DNA of 64,000 bases from Hyaloscypha bicolor E (taxonomy: Eukaryota; Ascomycota; Leotiomycetes; Helotiales; Hyaloscyphaceae): contig NW_020194620.1 in NCBI RefSeq assembly GCF_002865645.1, positions 1,805,353 through 1,869,352 on the forward strand, written 5' to 3'. The notes beneath the pieces were generated by a model that was not told the origin of the DNA, searched no databases, and worked only from the letters and a program-made list of their open reading frames with translations. The position numbers and the translations under genes are program-made. Numbering within the stretch: position 1 is the stretch's first letter; each line of letters starts with the position of its first letter. Shown here piece by piece: positions 25,301-36,485 of the stretch.

Positions 25301-26372
25301 CTACATTTCTCAGGTGACTTGGAATTGGAGATTAGACGGATCGGAGAATAAATTTGACAGCAAAGGGGAGTTGACAACAATTGCGTAACTTTGGTGAGCG
25401 GATGAAAGGTGCGCCAAGATGAAAGACCCATCAATGTACGAATACTGTCCAGGACTATGGATGACGATCTGGACTCCTAATTGTTCACAACCTGCTATGT
25501 ACAATGCAACTTGGTCAAATTTCATTGTCCCACACAACTTGGGACATTCGTCTGATGTTCTTAACTCTCTTAAGCATCAAAGATTTTAAATGCAGCCAGC
25601 ACATTTCTCAAAGAAGTGGACTAAGCCTGGAGATACTTATTCGTCTAAGTAATTTAGCCCACGACAAACACCACCTTGCTAAAAGAGCGGACAAACGGTC
25701 TAGACAGCAGCGACACTATATTACGAAGATTGGAATTTCACTATAGAAGCAGTCGATCTTTGACAGGTTTCGATTCCCAAGGAGAGTTTCAGAAAAGAGA
25801 TAAATGTAATCATTAGCCCAGAACTATCTTCACCTCCAAGTTCCGAGTTACTTGTGCAGTATCATTGCTTTTCCTCATCGATCTCAACAAAATCCTCCGA
25901 ACAGACTGGTCTTTTACCCTTTGCCCAAGCAGCGAGGTATGTGACAAGCCAGTGTTGATCATGATACGCTGGAGACGAGCATGGGATGTGTTGTCACTTG
26001 ACAGGAACCAAATTTATAGAAGTTATGTAATGTTAGGTCAGGGGGTGAAGGACTTCCTGAGGGTTAGAGGAGCGAATTTTGGCGTGAGAAGAATCTTGAT
26101 ATTGTCATCAGATGATACATACATATTAGCGCAATCTATGCTTCTCTCACTCAGACGCCTAACGTGCCATGCAATGCGATGTAACGTAAACACCACAAAC
26201 CAACATGTTGAAGGAGAAGAAGAAAATGCAAAGCACCAGGCTGATCTATGCGCGGATGAAGAGGACGGACAGAAAGTATGTAACAGGAAGGTACAATGGG
26301 TATCGCAGATACGGAATTCCACAACGACGATCAACCCCGAGTCTTGAAAGCTGCGACGAGCGGCGAAGGGCT
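22326..26372. other. Gene-poor region of about 4 kb
   Basis: No convincing gene. Base composition becomes AT-rich between about 23.2 and 23.8 kb, where an element with terminal direct repeats sits (separate entry). Other open frames are short and unlike any family I know. Confidence 0.4.
23522..23777. repeat. AT-rich element with about 26-bp terminal direct repeats
   Basis: GCTTGACCATTATTAT followed by A or T and then TAATTAAAT occurs at 23522-23547 and again at 23752-23777, differing at one base. The first copy continues into a near-palindrome, CCATTATTATATAATTAAATATAATGG in structure, centred near 23540. Between the copies is AT-rich DNA plus a GC-richer patch (23587-23632) containing TGGCGCAAGGG, which resembles a Pol III A box, with a weak B-box-like ACTTGAATGATTC about 30 nt later. 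It may be a decayed short transposable element (MITE- or SINE-like). No coding capacity. Confidence 0.5.
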
Positions 26373-28145
26373 TCAGATTTTGATCTTCTGCCCTGTGATC
26401 TTGAACCAGATGAGCGCCACAAGATCCTCTTTGAACCTCTCCCACCACGTGCGATTTAAGTAATTGCTCAGTTCCCTGAAATTATACATCTCACCCCAAC
26501 AATCGCGTCCCCACTCACACCCCGCCATATTAACCACAAAATCCCGATCTTTCTCGCTGTAATGAATTTGAGTGTCATTTCCATTTTCAGAGCATGCTCC
26601 TTCGGGGAAGCTGTTGATTTTGCGTTGTGGGATGAATGCGGTGTGGGGTCGGATCCACGGTTGGTTGATGTAGAGGAATTCGAGGGCGTCCTGCTCTTTG
26701 TGCTCCCATTCCATGTGCTTTTGCTCGTACCCAACCGGGTCCCACCATACGTCAAGTAGGCGGTCCGTCCAGGCGCCGCGCTTGATGAAAAAGGAGCCCA
26801 AGTTGAAACCGCCGCAGTCTTGGGGGACTATGAGGTTGATGGACGAGGCTTTGCCGTCGCCGACCGGGCTGCGTGCCTCGGGGTCGAGGTGGTCGGAGGG
26901 GAAGGGGTGAGATATGTTTAACGGATTGTACTCGTTGATGTCGCGGTACGTATTTTTCGCGAGGTCATTGAAGACATGGGATTGAAGGGAGTAGGATGGC
27001 TCCATTATGAAGGTATTGAGATCCATCCACCAGAACCTGCACTCAATTAGCTTTATTCTTTCCGGACAGTGCACAAAATCCCTACCATTCAGCATCGGGG
27101 TATTTTCGCAAGCAATTCCGGATCGTGTCTACCTTTTCCCAGCTCTCCCTCCATTCATGTGCGTATCGTTTCTTCGTGCTCATATCCACGATTTCCAGAT
27201 CGTATCCCCATCTATTGATGTATTTTTTCTTGTTCTTCACACTATCCCGCTCGATCGCCCATTCCCGCGGTCCTTTCCACTCCATAACACCACCCCCTTG
27301 ATTCGCTGCGAGTATAATGACGAACTTTTTGCCGCCCCCAAAGATTTTTGATCTGCGCCACCAGTAATGTAAAGCTAAATTTGTCAATAGTGTTCCTTGC
27401 TGGCAGGGGGAACCTTACGTGTCATGTAGAAAAGAATGGTCATGAAAATGAAGGCCGTGACAATAAGAAACCGTATCTTCGCTTTCCTGCTAGTCTTCAA
27501 TATAAGAATCCTCAACTTTGCAAGCTTGGTCCCCTCTCTTAGCATCCACCGTCCTCTCCCGAGCTTCTCCTTCTCTGCATAGCTCTTTTCTGCCCCAATA
27601 TTGAACCGTGGTAAACTAGCGGATAAGTTTCGCATATGTTGTTTGATGAAGCCCTTGCCTTGCGTCGAGAACGATGGGTAGCCATTGACTCCGTTGCTCT
27701 TGGCCTTGGCTGATTCCCAGGTCACAGTATTTGGTCCACCATTAACGCCATATGTCTTCGTAGGACTCGACCGACCACTGACCGTGGCGTATGGGTTGGT
27801 AAGTCCAGGACTCGACCATCCGCCCCCAGGCCTTGGCGAGGGGCTGCGCGAGAGTGACATAGAATTGTTCGGGCTCCCTGCGTTCGGAGTTCCTGGAATT
27901 GGAGGGAGGGGTTGCGCGCTGCGCGAGGTTGGGGATCTATACGAATCACTGTCTGCTCCTTGCAGAGACAGGTTCTGCGGTACGTTTGAAGTTGAAGATC
28001 GTCGCCGGCGATGGGAAAACGACTGGCCTATAGAAGAAGAAGAAGATGCTGAAGTGGGAGTTAAGGACGCCAGGTCGATGGTGTTGGGCCAGAAGGTACC
28101 TCGACCGTTCTGGCGATTCCGAATTGGATAAATACTCCACGGCAC
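26373..28145 (-). CDS. GT34 glycosyltransferase (MNN10/GMA12 family)
   Basis: Model complement(26373..27036, 27086..27374, 27419..28145), 559 aa; the two introns are 44 and 49 nt with GT/AG ends. The N-terminus is cytosolic and Ser/Pro-rich (SRSPSPRPGGGWSSPGL), followed by basic residues and one membrane anchor (RFLIVTAFIFMTILFYMTR, about residues 223-242), a type II topology for a Golgi enzyme. The catalytic domain begins KFVIILAANQGGGVMEWKG and includes WWMDLNTFIMEP (metal/nucleotide-sugar site), PQDCGGFNLGSFFIKR and WEHKEQDALEF, all characteristic of GT34. Yeast members Mnn10/Mnn11 extend the alpha-1,6-mannan backbone and fission yeast Gma12 adds galactose; which sugar is used here cannot be told. 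The start at 28145 is the longest supported ATG; a shorter start is possible. Confidence 0.88.
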
Positions 28146-29991
28146 CGGACCGCTGCCTCGTATGGGATCTGGCGATTCTCACTCCAGCAGCATCGTCGTA
28201 GGTCGGCGTATTGGTGCGATTCGTATGGGGAAGGAAGGCCAAGGGAGTCTAGGATATTTGCGACCACGAAAGCGGAGGCTGTGAGGAGCAGATGTGGCTA
28301 AATGTTCTTGATGTGGCTAAGCGCATTCGTATTGATAAGGCTTTCGCAGCGGTCCTGAATGATCTGACTGCACCACACGCGCAGCTGACCAGATTTGACC
28401 TGATGTGAGTACGATGCAAGAGTTTTCAACGGTCGAGGAGCGTCTGGCGTGCGAGGATACTTTTGCTGAGATCTTTGGCTTGGCGGTCTCGGACATTTAA
28501 GTCAAAGTAATTTCAAATGTGAGCACTGAGCAGCTACCGACCGCGCCTTATCAGCTTCCCAAACGCTAAATTGTCTGGCAGTTGGTCACTGTTTCGAGCA
28601 AGGAGAAAGGGGGATCTCGACCACAAAATCTATTCCGCTTGTGTCATGGTCTGTAGGACATGAATGTTGCCTGTACTTGTACTTGTACTTGTACTCTGAA
28701 TATCTGCAGCGGGTGTAACGGCTGAGATTCTTACCTCCAACGGTCCGCTTCAGATGCGTGGATCTGAAGCTCGTTCAAGTCAGAGAAATGATCTGTAATA
28801 TGGTCCCCACGCTATAGTAGGGCTTTCCGAGCTAAGCACACATCTCATCTCAGAAAAAGATACGCTCGATACGGATGAAATGAAGAACCCCATCTTTTCA
28901 TAGCACGAGCAGAGACTTCGAGGATCTACAGACCCCAGACCGTGATTAGTAACGGCGGCAAAATAAGATGAGTACGGAAGGCACAGAAATACTATTCCGA
29001 TTAATTTACAGCCGTCATAATTGATGACCTTCCATCGGCAAATGGTTTCGTCCATTCACAACCCCCACTGTACCCCTTTTCGAGGCTCCAAGCAGGCGGT
29101 GAGTGTTATTCTGCCAACCTTCGACATATCCACTCACCCCATCAGCAAACAAAGAAGTTAATCAAAGCCGCGATGAGCAGCCCTATTGACTCTCCAATTA
29201 TGCGCCTCGATGCTCTTCCTTCGGCTTGTCGCGGATCCAGCGACTACTCCATCTCACACCCCCGGGATGATTGGCCTTCGTTGCATCGAAGCGCCTGCCA
29301 ATCCAATGACCCACTTCCTGACGGCGGGCGGTTACGGCGATGCTTTGGACGAACCACGACCACCACAGCCAAGAATAGAGCGTCAAGTGTCTCCAGCTGC
29401 GACTGTAGTCGAATGAGATGGTTCCATCTTATTTTGAGTATGTTAGAAAGTTAGAAGGCCCCGCCAGCCTCCAGGGCCCAGGCTCACGCGAGTGTCGTGA
29501 CCTCAATTTCCTCTGGCCACGACCCAACAGCCATGAATCTTCTGTTTCATTCATTGTTATCCTTTTCCTACGTGTATGATATTTCGTAATCATTGTCGCA
29601 GAATCTCGGCTTTTTTGTGCCCCGTTCACGATCGTTACCCTTTTTCTCGGGGCTTCCTATTGTTGAGTCGTCGAAAGCTCATTGTTACTGTTTCCCTATT
29701 GTCCCCAACACACATTTAGAACTGCGACAATAGTTATTTCTTTGTTGAATCACGATAATGCGGTCCCATCACTTGCAAAATTAGACTCAGTCATGCTCTC
29801 GAGTCTCCCGGTCATTCCTTCCGCAGACAGCAAACCTTCCACCCCAAAACACCAACGAACGCACCTCGCAGAACCCTACCATCGTTTCCCCTCATCTCAG
29901 ACTTCGGCACCCAGCGAAATATTCTTCACTCTCTTGAGACAGATACAATTTCTCTCTTTCAACAGACGATTTCGATTTCAAACCCTCCGGC
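28146..29991. other. Intergenic, no gene seen
   Basis: Divergent upstream region shared by the GT34 gene (minus) and the large membrane-protein gene (plus). It includes a small (CTTGTA)n repeat at 28671-28695 and a pyrimidine-rich leader near 29.9 kb. Confidence 0.45.
28671..28695. repeat. 6-bp tandem repeat (CTTGTA)n
   Basis: About four exact hexamer copies in non-coding DNA. Confidence 0.75.
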
Positions 29992-32900
29992 ATGTCTACA
30001 AAAATACCCGTGGCACAAGAGCCACGCCATTCGAAAAACAATCCTTCGACAGAACGAGCCGATAATCCATTCGACACTATCTTCGATGGCGATGGCGATG
30101 ATGCTGAGGATGAATGGTGGGAGGAAGAGGATACGGTTACATCGAGCCCACCAAAAGCAACATCAAACGTGCGAATTACACAACGGCCCACACCTCCAGA
30201 AGGTGTTGGTCTTGGTTTGAGTACGAAACCATTAAATCGGACCAGCACTCGAAAACCAGCGAAGAGATACTCGGTTCAGAAGCCAACACGAGACAAATCT
30301 AAAGGTCGACAAAGGAGGCAGAATGCGAAGGCTGGGATAAAGGTGGTGACAAACTTCTCAAAACACCAAGCAGCGGCTCCACCAGTACAAATGCAGCCAT
30401 CGCGGACTGCTCCACAGATAGGATGCTTTGTGGACTTGGCAGCTCTCCAAGCACTTAACGGCGATATCACACAAACCTCGACGGGATTTTGGAAGTCGAA
30501 AAAGGGCAGAGAGCTGTTCGGTGCTGTGAATACCGCGCCAGCTGTCACAAAGGGTGTCTCAGAGACCTCTGTCGGCAAAGCCTCACACAAAGCCTCCAAA
30601 ATTCCGACGCCATCAGAATTGGACACGACAAATACCCTTGCACCTTCGCCTCTCAAGTCAAGCGGCGATCTTTCACCAGATGATCGGCCTATTGTCATTG
30701 GGATTAGCATTCCCTCACGTGATGTCCAGGAACATACTTTCAGCCCACAAACTGCTTTATCTGAGACGACAAAGATAGTTCGAAGCTATGAGAACCACAG
30801 TTCAATGCCACCGGAAACTCCTACAATCATCATTACGCCTGCCAAGGAAGTATCTTGTTGGTCCCCCGATACGATGAGTGCCTCGACCGATCCTCGACGA
30901 GCTTCCAGCATCTATTCACAGGCCGCCCAGCAGGACAGGCATCATTCCCATAGGGATGCTCCCCCGGTTCCTCAGATGCCTGCTTCCTTTCTTGAAGATG
31001 AAAGACAAAGACTTGCTGCACAGAGAAGCTATTTTTCGCCGGACTCAGATGATGTTACCACGTGGGGCGAAGAAGACAACATGGATCATAGCGCATCAAA
31101 GTCTCGTGTTGTTTCGACTTGCACGGTATTTGAAGAGGATGACAGCCCAATCATGGCGAGATCAGCACGCTCTGCATCGATCTCGGCAGATTCTAGAGTA
31201 GGCAGGCATGCGAGCATCAGTACAGTAGCCACACGCCCACGTTCCAAGGGCTGGTGGAATTATATAACTACACCATTCCTGACAAGGTCGAATACTTTTG
31301 CGAACCGAGATATCGAGAACGAGCCACCTCCAGCTTTACCCAATCTGGCGATCGCGGCTGCAAAAGCACTGGAAGCCGAAAGAGACGCAAGATCATGGGA
31401 GAAGGAGTTCTCGCCTATGACACCTGAAACATCAGCTACGACTATAGCTTCAGATCCCTGGTGGGATTTAGACAGCAAGAAGCGGGATCCAGACGACAAG
31501 TCTCCAGTCCTTCGCGAAACAAGACATAAGGTTCAGACTTCTACCGAAGGGCTTCCAATCATCCATTCTGAAACTGCGGGTTTTGGACCTGCTGCCACGA
31601 TGATTACAATGGCATCAAAGGATATTTCTCAACTTAGCCGAGACCCCACATTTACAACATTGAAATCGGCTTCTGAAGTTAGCAACAATGATCGGGAAGT
31701 GCCAGTGCTGATGGATGCTCCTCTTACTCGGCGGTCTCAGAACAACAATCCTTTTGTTCAACCTCGACTGGGCGATTTTGATGATCCTCCAAGCAACACT
31801 CAAGCGACGAGAAGACATGTAGCAGAACCAGTCCGGGCTGCTAATCCTCCGTCATCCGCTCCGGCCACCAACTCGCCTGGGGCCCCTCCGCCATATTCTC
31901 CATCGCCAGCTCGCGTGCGATATCGAGCAGTCTTTCCTCCTGGGCACGCTCTAGCTAACCAATATCCTATGTCTCCTGGTCCTGTATCTCCCGGTCTGGC
32001 TGCAACGATGTCTTCACAAGGTGCGATTCCTATGTCAGAGGTGCCTTTGACACCACCAGCTCGACGGCCAATAAATTTAAATTCCGGGTATCCACAATTA
32101 CCAGCCAGACAGGCAGGATTACCTTTCACAGCCGAGGACCTTCAGGCACCTTCAAAGAAAGCTAAGAAGGCCGAAGCGAAACGTCGAAGACAAGAGAAGG
32201 AGGATGCCATGGCCCACAAAGCTGGAGGATTGTGGCGGGGGCGCGGTTGTATCCCTGACAGCGGATGCTATGGGCGCAAAGGTGCAGAAGGTCGTAAGAA
32301 ACGTCGCTGTTACTTGGGTCTCATTGTCGGCTTCTTGTTCATGATTATTCTTGTTGTGGTTCTTGCCACGACTCTTCATCGAAAATCAAATACCGATATT
32401 GGACCTTCTCAGTGGTTGAACCTCACTGGATTTCCGCCAATCTTCCTCGGCCTTTCGACAGTAATCGCTCCTGCCAACATTCAGATCATTACTGGATGTG
32501 TGCTTCCAACCACCCAATGGAGCTGCTCTCTTCCTAAGGAGCTTCACACGTCAGTCTCACCGAATCAGCCGAATCAACCAAACTTTTTTCTAGACATCCA
32601 GTGGGACAATAGCAGCTCTACAAATGCTACATTTGCCAACGTTACCGGTAACCCGAACCTGGGAACTCGTGCAGTGGGGAATCCTGTTTCTGCTGGGCAA
32701 TTCATCAGAACCATAATTCTCAAAGCAAGACAAGCTGTTACCTTTATTCCGATTCCAGCCCCTCCATCTTTCGCAGATGAGTTATTTCTCGGAAACACAA
32801 CAGACAAGATCGCCTCAAACAATAAAGCTGGAGAGCCAACACCGTTCTATATATCATTCCTCTCAAAGCTGCCTACTAGATTTAAGCGAGAGCTCTTGGT

Positions 32901-33582
32901 CGAACAGAGAGCTTCGGATCCTTTCCCAAATATCACTGACTCCATCCCACCCCCAAGTCTCAATTCCGACGGCACAGCAGCGCCTGCAAATCTCCTCCCA
33001 TTCCCCACCCAACAACCTATCAGACTCTACGATCGTGGTCTTCCAACAGAACACTACGGCTTCTACACCTACTTCGACCGCTCAATCTTCCTCAAATCAT
33101 TAGACACCATCAACTCGACAAATACAGGGGATGTGCCTGATGACCAGAATGGAGGCGCAACAGAAGCAGAAGCAGCGTTTAGATGTACCTGGACACAAAC
33201 ACGGTTTCTTGTCCAAATGTGGACTCGAATGAGCGGCACTGCGCAACTGTTCAATTCCACTTCTCACTCCTCCTCGACAAATCAAACATATCTCACGCAG
33301 CCAGGTTCCTTCCCGTACCCAATTACCATCACCACAGATCGCCATGGCGGCAACCCTGCACAGAAACTGATCTACTGCTACTCGATGGACACTAGAGACG
33401 GTATTGTGGCAGGCAGTGGGAAGGTCAATGAAGAACTTAGAGGCTTTGGAGGCACGATCATCAATCCTGCCCCAAGCGTGTTCTCGAATAATTCGGATCC
33501 GAGCTTAGGTGGTTTCGATGGCGGGTCAGGGGGGTGTAGCTGTCAGTGGAGTAATTTCCAGACTGTTGTACATAGTACTTAG
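29992..33582 (+). CDS. Large single-pass membrane protein of unknown function
   Basis: One uninterrupted frame of 1196 aa from the ATG at 29992. Residues 1 to about 765 are hydrophilic, rich in Ser, Pro, Thr and charged residues, and probably disordered and cytosolic; an acidic patch (DDAEDEWWEEED) lies near residue 38. A basic run (KKAKKAEAKRRRQEKED, about residues 720-740) and a Cys-containing stretch (RGRGCIPDSGCYGRKG) precede one strong membrane segment, YLGLIVGFLFMIILVVVLAT, near residues 773-795. The C-terminal 400 residues carry several N-glycosylation sequons (NNSSS, NATF, NVTG, NTTD) and paired cysteines (ITGCVLPTTQWSC, GGCSCQW), so they are probably luminal or extracellular. I recognise the layout as shared by conserved but uncharacterised fungal proteins and assign no function. 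Absence of introns over 3.6 kb is unusual for this window. Confidence 0.8.
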   Translation: MSTKIPVAQEPRHSKNNPSTERADNPFDTIFDGDGDDAEDEWWEEEDTVTSSPPKATSNVRITQRPTPPEGVGLGLSTKPLNRTSTRKPAKRYSVQKPTRDKSKGRQRRQNAKAGIKVVTNFSKHQAAAPPVQMQPSRTAPQIGCFVDLAALQALNGDITQTSTGFWKSKKGRELFGAVNTAPAVTKGVSETSVGKASHKASKIPTPSELDTTNTLAPSPLKSSGDLSPDDRPIVIGISIPSRDVQEHTFSPQTALSETTKIVRSYENHSSMPPETPTIIITPAKEVSCWSPDTMSASTDPRRASSIYSQAAQQDRHHSHRDAPPVPQMPASFLEDERQRLAAQRSYFSPDSDDVTTWGEEDNMDHSASKSRVVSTCTVFEEDDSPIMARSARSASISADSRVGRHASISTVATRPRSKGWWNYITTPFLTRSNTFANRDIENEPPPALPNLAIAAAKALEAERDARSWEKEFSPMTPETSATTIASDPWWDLDSKKRDPDDKSPVLRETRHKVQTSTEGLPIIHSETAGFGPAATMITMASKDISQLSRDPTFTTLKSASEVSNNDREVPVLMDAPLTRRSQNNNPFVQPRLGDFDDPPSNTQATRRHVAEPVRAANPPSSAPATNSPGAPPPYSPSPARVRYRAVFPPGHALANQYPMSPGPVSPGLAATMSSQGAIPMSEVPLTPPARRPINLNSGYPQLPARQAGLPFTAEDLQAPSKKAKKAEAKRRRQEKEDAMAHKAGGLWRGRGCIPDSGCYGRKGAEGRKKRRCYLGLIVGFLFMIILVVVLATTLHRKSNTDIGPSQWLNLTGFPPIFLGLSTVIAPANIQIITGCVLPTTQWSCSLPKELHTSVSPNQPNQPNFFLDIQWDNSSSTNATFANVTGNPNLGTRAVGNPVSAGQFIRTIILKARQAVTFIPIPAPPSFADELFLGNTTDKIASNNKAGEPTPFYISFLSKLPTRFKRELLVEQRASDPFPNITDSIPPPSLNSDGTAAPANLLPFPTQQPIRLYDRGLPTEHYGFYTYFDRSIFLKSLDTINSTNTGDVPDDQNGGATEAEAAFRCTWTQTRFLVQMWTRMSGTAQLFNSTSHSSSTNQTYLTQPGSFPYPITITTDRHGGNPAQKLIYCYSMDTRDGIVAGSGKVNEELRGFGGTIINPAPSVFSNNSDPSLGGFDGGSGGCSCQWSNFQTVVHST

Positions 33583-34364
33583 AGTCTTCAGGCTCTCTGA
33601 CTTCCTTTTTATGCATTTACATAGCCAGCATAGCGAGCATAGCATGGGTGAGGAGGGTGGTTTGGACACAATCTTCATTTTAGGACGAACGACGGCACAT
33701 AGTTAGATTATGGTAATGAGTAATTGAATACATGATTTCAGCATCAATGTCTTCAACGAAACGTGAAGACCGTTGTAAAAGGGGTAAAACAGCTAGAGTG
33801 GATGCTTGCCTAGCGCGCGGCTCTAGCCGACGCCCTCGAGGTGAACCTCGTTGGGTCCAGCTACAATCAACATTTCATTCAACAACCAACCACCTACTGG
33901 ACCAGGCCTCGATCCAAAGATTTACTGCGCCTCCCGCTGTGCGAAATATTTTGGTGGTCGTTCGCTTCTGAGGTATTCCTCTGACGATTGGATTGAATTG
34001 CAAGGGAAGGGAATAAAATTACGAAGGCGCGAACGGAACAACAAGGCGAAGAATGCCCCCGATCTCGAAATTGACTGAACTCCGATACCGAGGACCGCTT
34101 CCAAGTTCCAAACTTTTCCAGCCTTTCTTGAGATCCACGGGGGTTCTGGGATTGTAGCCGAGAAGGACGTCGACGACCGAGGGACAGAGGAGGACCGGAT
34201 CCACAGCGATACTCAAGATGCCGTCCATCTCCCAAACAACGATATCTCCGGCGAGCAGCAAGAAGCGGAGGAGAGATGATGACGCTGCTCAAGTACAAGT
34301 CAAGAATTCAAGGTAATTCCCCTTGCCTTCTCTCTGCCCATATGCACAAAGGGTCCATGTTGAT
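33583..34364. other. Intergenic, no gene seen
   Basis: Terminator side of the membrane-protein gene and promoter side of the Cys-rich gene. Short frames only; I looked for a tRNA around 33790-33860 and did not find a convincing cloverleaf. Confidence 0.45.
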
Positions 34365-35000
34365 ATGGATTCTAGCCCCCGCCACGCCCTCCACGACTCC
34401 CTCTTCAACAATGCAGCGAATAGAGATGACTTCCTACACCTGAATCCCGAACGAAATAAAATTATCCCGAGAAGGAGATTGCATGAACAGAAGAGACAGC
34501 GGATTGAGGTCCGGGACGAGCACACTCATTCATTGCTACCCCATGAAGTTACGGGTGCGGGTCTGGCCGGGGAGAAGGGAGTGGCCAGACCGAAGATCGA
34601 CCTCAGTCCGTGCCATGTATGCTGGCGAAAACCGACGGATAAGTCACAGCTGGATTCATATGCTTATTGTGAGGGGTGTGGGGAGAGGACATGTTTTGTT
34701 TGTATGAGGGTTTGTGAAGGGGTTGGGGGTTTGGAGAGTAGGCGGATGGGGATTATAGTTGGGGATGGGGCGTTTAGTTTTGAGTTGGATAACCCCGTGG
34801 CAGTGGATAGGCAGGACTGGCAGACATGCAGTGGTGGGAGTGGTGAAGAAGGCAGGGAGGAAGAAGGAAGAAGAGCCTGGTACAAGGATATGATAGAGGG
34901 TCATAGAGGTCGGATATGCAGTCGGTGTTGTGTGGAACGAGGCGCGGAGGGTGATGTTTGGTGCTTGGGGTGCTTGAGAACTGAAGAGGGAATGAGTTGA
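34365..35000 (+). CDS. Cys-rich (zinc-binding type) protein of unknown function
   Basis: 211 aa from the first in-frame ATG at 34365 (MDSSPRHALHDSLFN). After a basic region (RRRLHEQKRQRIE) comes CHVCWRKPTDKSQLDSYAYC, then CEGCGERTCFVC and, after an acidic Gly/Glu-rich insert, ICSRCCVERGAEGDVWCLGC. The CxxC knuckles are arranged so they could bind two zinc ions. The basic segment suggests nuclear location. I recall similar short proteins with the CHxC-KPTxKSxLD motif across filamentous ascomycetes, but know of no demonstrated function. No intron is needed. The C-terminal third is G-rich at the DNA level. Confidence 0.75.
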   Translation: MDSSPRHALHDSLFNNAANRDDFLHLNPERNKIIPRRRLHEQKRQRIEVRDEHTHSLLPHEVTGAGLAGEKGVARPKIDLSPCHVCWRKPTDKSQLDSYAYCEGCGERTCFVCMRVCEGVGGLESRRMGIIVGDGAFSFELDNPVAVDRQDWQTCSGGSGEEGREEEGRRAWYKDMIEGHRGRICSRCCVERGAEGDVWCLGCLRTEEGMS

Positions 35001-36485
35001 GATGGCGATCGAGGTATACTTCACCACTTGCGCAAGACTAGGGCCCGGCGTCCGGATATGGGACATGGAGCAAGGAGTACTGGCGTCTTGGAGGATCAAT
35101 GCCTAGATATCTCTATACCTATCGGTTTTCGACTAAGAGGACGAAGCAGGGAACACCGATACTTCGTGGAGGCGCTATTGTATCTTGCACGCACAACACT
35201 ACTGCGATTTTTGAAAGTTTCAAATGACCTCACACCTGGTTGAATACCTGTCATTCTCTGCTTTTCCAGCCCAAACACTTCTGCAAGGCCAGAACAGTCT
35301 TCACAAACAAGTGTATGAGAACCCACGCCACCTTCTATCACATTGCACCAGCTCAACACCTCCCCCTTCTCATGATAACGATAGTCAACGTCCACCTTTT
35401 GTTTATTTTCACCCTAGGCACAATAAGTAGGGCAAGCAAGGAACTTTAATTATCCCGCCCATCCGATTAAGGTTATTCCTGGAAAGGTCGTATTTAGCCT
35501 CAACTTCCTCCGTCAGACTCCTCCCACGCTCATCCCATCTCCAAGGTTATAAATTAAAATAAGCCTCCCCGATTCCAGCCTCTTCTTAGAACGTCACACA
35601 CGAAGGAGGTTGATGAGGTCGGGATGTTGATTTCTCGAAAGAGTGTTGGCCGGTCGGGAGGAGGGGCAGGGACGGAACGGAAGGAAGACGGCTAAGCTTG
35701 CTTCAGATTGAGTTGTTCTGAGTTTGAAACTCACTGGAGAATGGAGATGGAACATTCTTTCCGTGCTTCTTCATTTTCGAGACCTCTGCCACAGTTCTCT
35801 CAGATCGAGCACTCAGGTGTTGAACATTCGTTTAGCCTCAGAGAACGGATAGCAGGATCTCTCACTCACAACTTCAATCCTCGGTGGCTGAAAGCTTCAG
35901 TTTCAACCCCCAACCTCCATTTCCACGAAAGCTTTCTTAAGATAAACCGTTCCTCTGATGTGATCTTGTCCGTCTCACATCTAAGCATGGCCCTCCGTCC
36001 ACGTTCCTCTCGTCTCCATAAACGGTATCAACCTCATATCCTTTCCCACTCGTCTCCAAAAAGAGATTTCAGGCATCGCAAACGCCCTGGAGATCGACTC
36101 AGCCTCGCGTGTTAACTTAGCCGTACGATCCCGAGATCTATTTCTGAGGCTCTTGGCATCATACTTGTAAGGCTGGAGGCGGATTTGGAAGCGATGCCTC
36201 GATCAGCCAACTGAGAGTATGCCGTGAGGGACGAATGAGAAGCGGTGATTTGACGGTTTGGTACGCGGTGCAGTGACGTGTGGATGGAGTCGGCTAGGAC
36301 GGATGTAAGGTATAATATGTTAATCAACATATAAAGGGGTTGAGAGTCCTCTGCAAGAAGTTTCTTCTGTACAGCACAACACAACACATTTTCAAAGCCT
36401 TCCATCTTATTCCTAGCCAACTCTATACCCAATCAATTGACCAATCAATCAAATTTCTTAATCATCACCCAATATTACCATCGAT
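35001..36485. other. Intergenic, no gene seen
   Basis: No supportable coding sequence; an open frame at 35708-36115 has no homology I recognise. The right end holds the promoter of the small secreted protein, including a TATA motif. Confidence 0.4.
36330..36337 (+). promoter_or_regulatory. TATA-box-like element upstream of the small secreted protein
   Basis: TATAAAGG about 150 bp upstream of the ATG at 36486, with a pyrimidine/A-rich leader between. The spacing allows a leader of about 120 nt. Confidence 0.4.
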
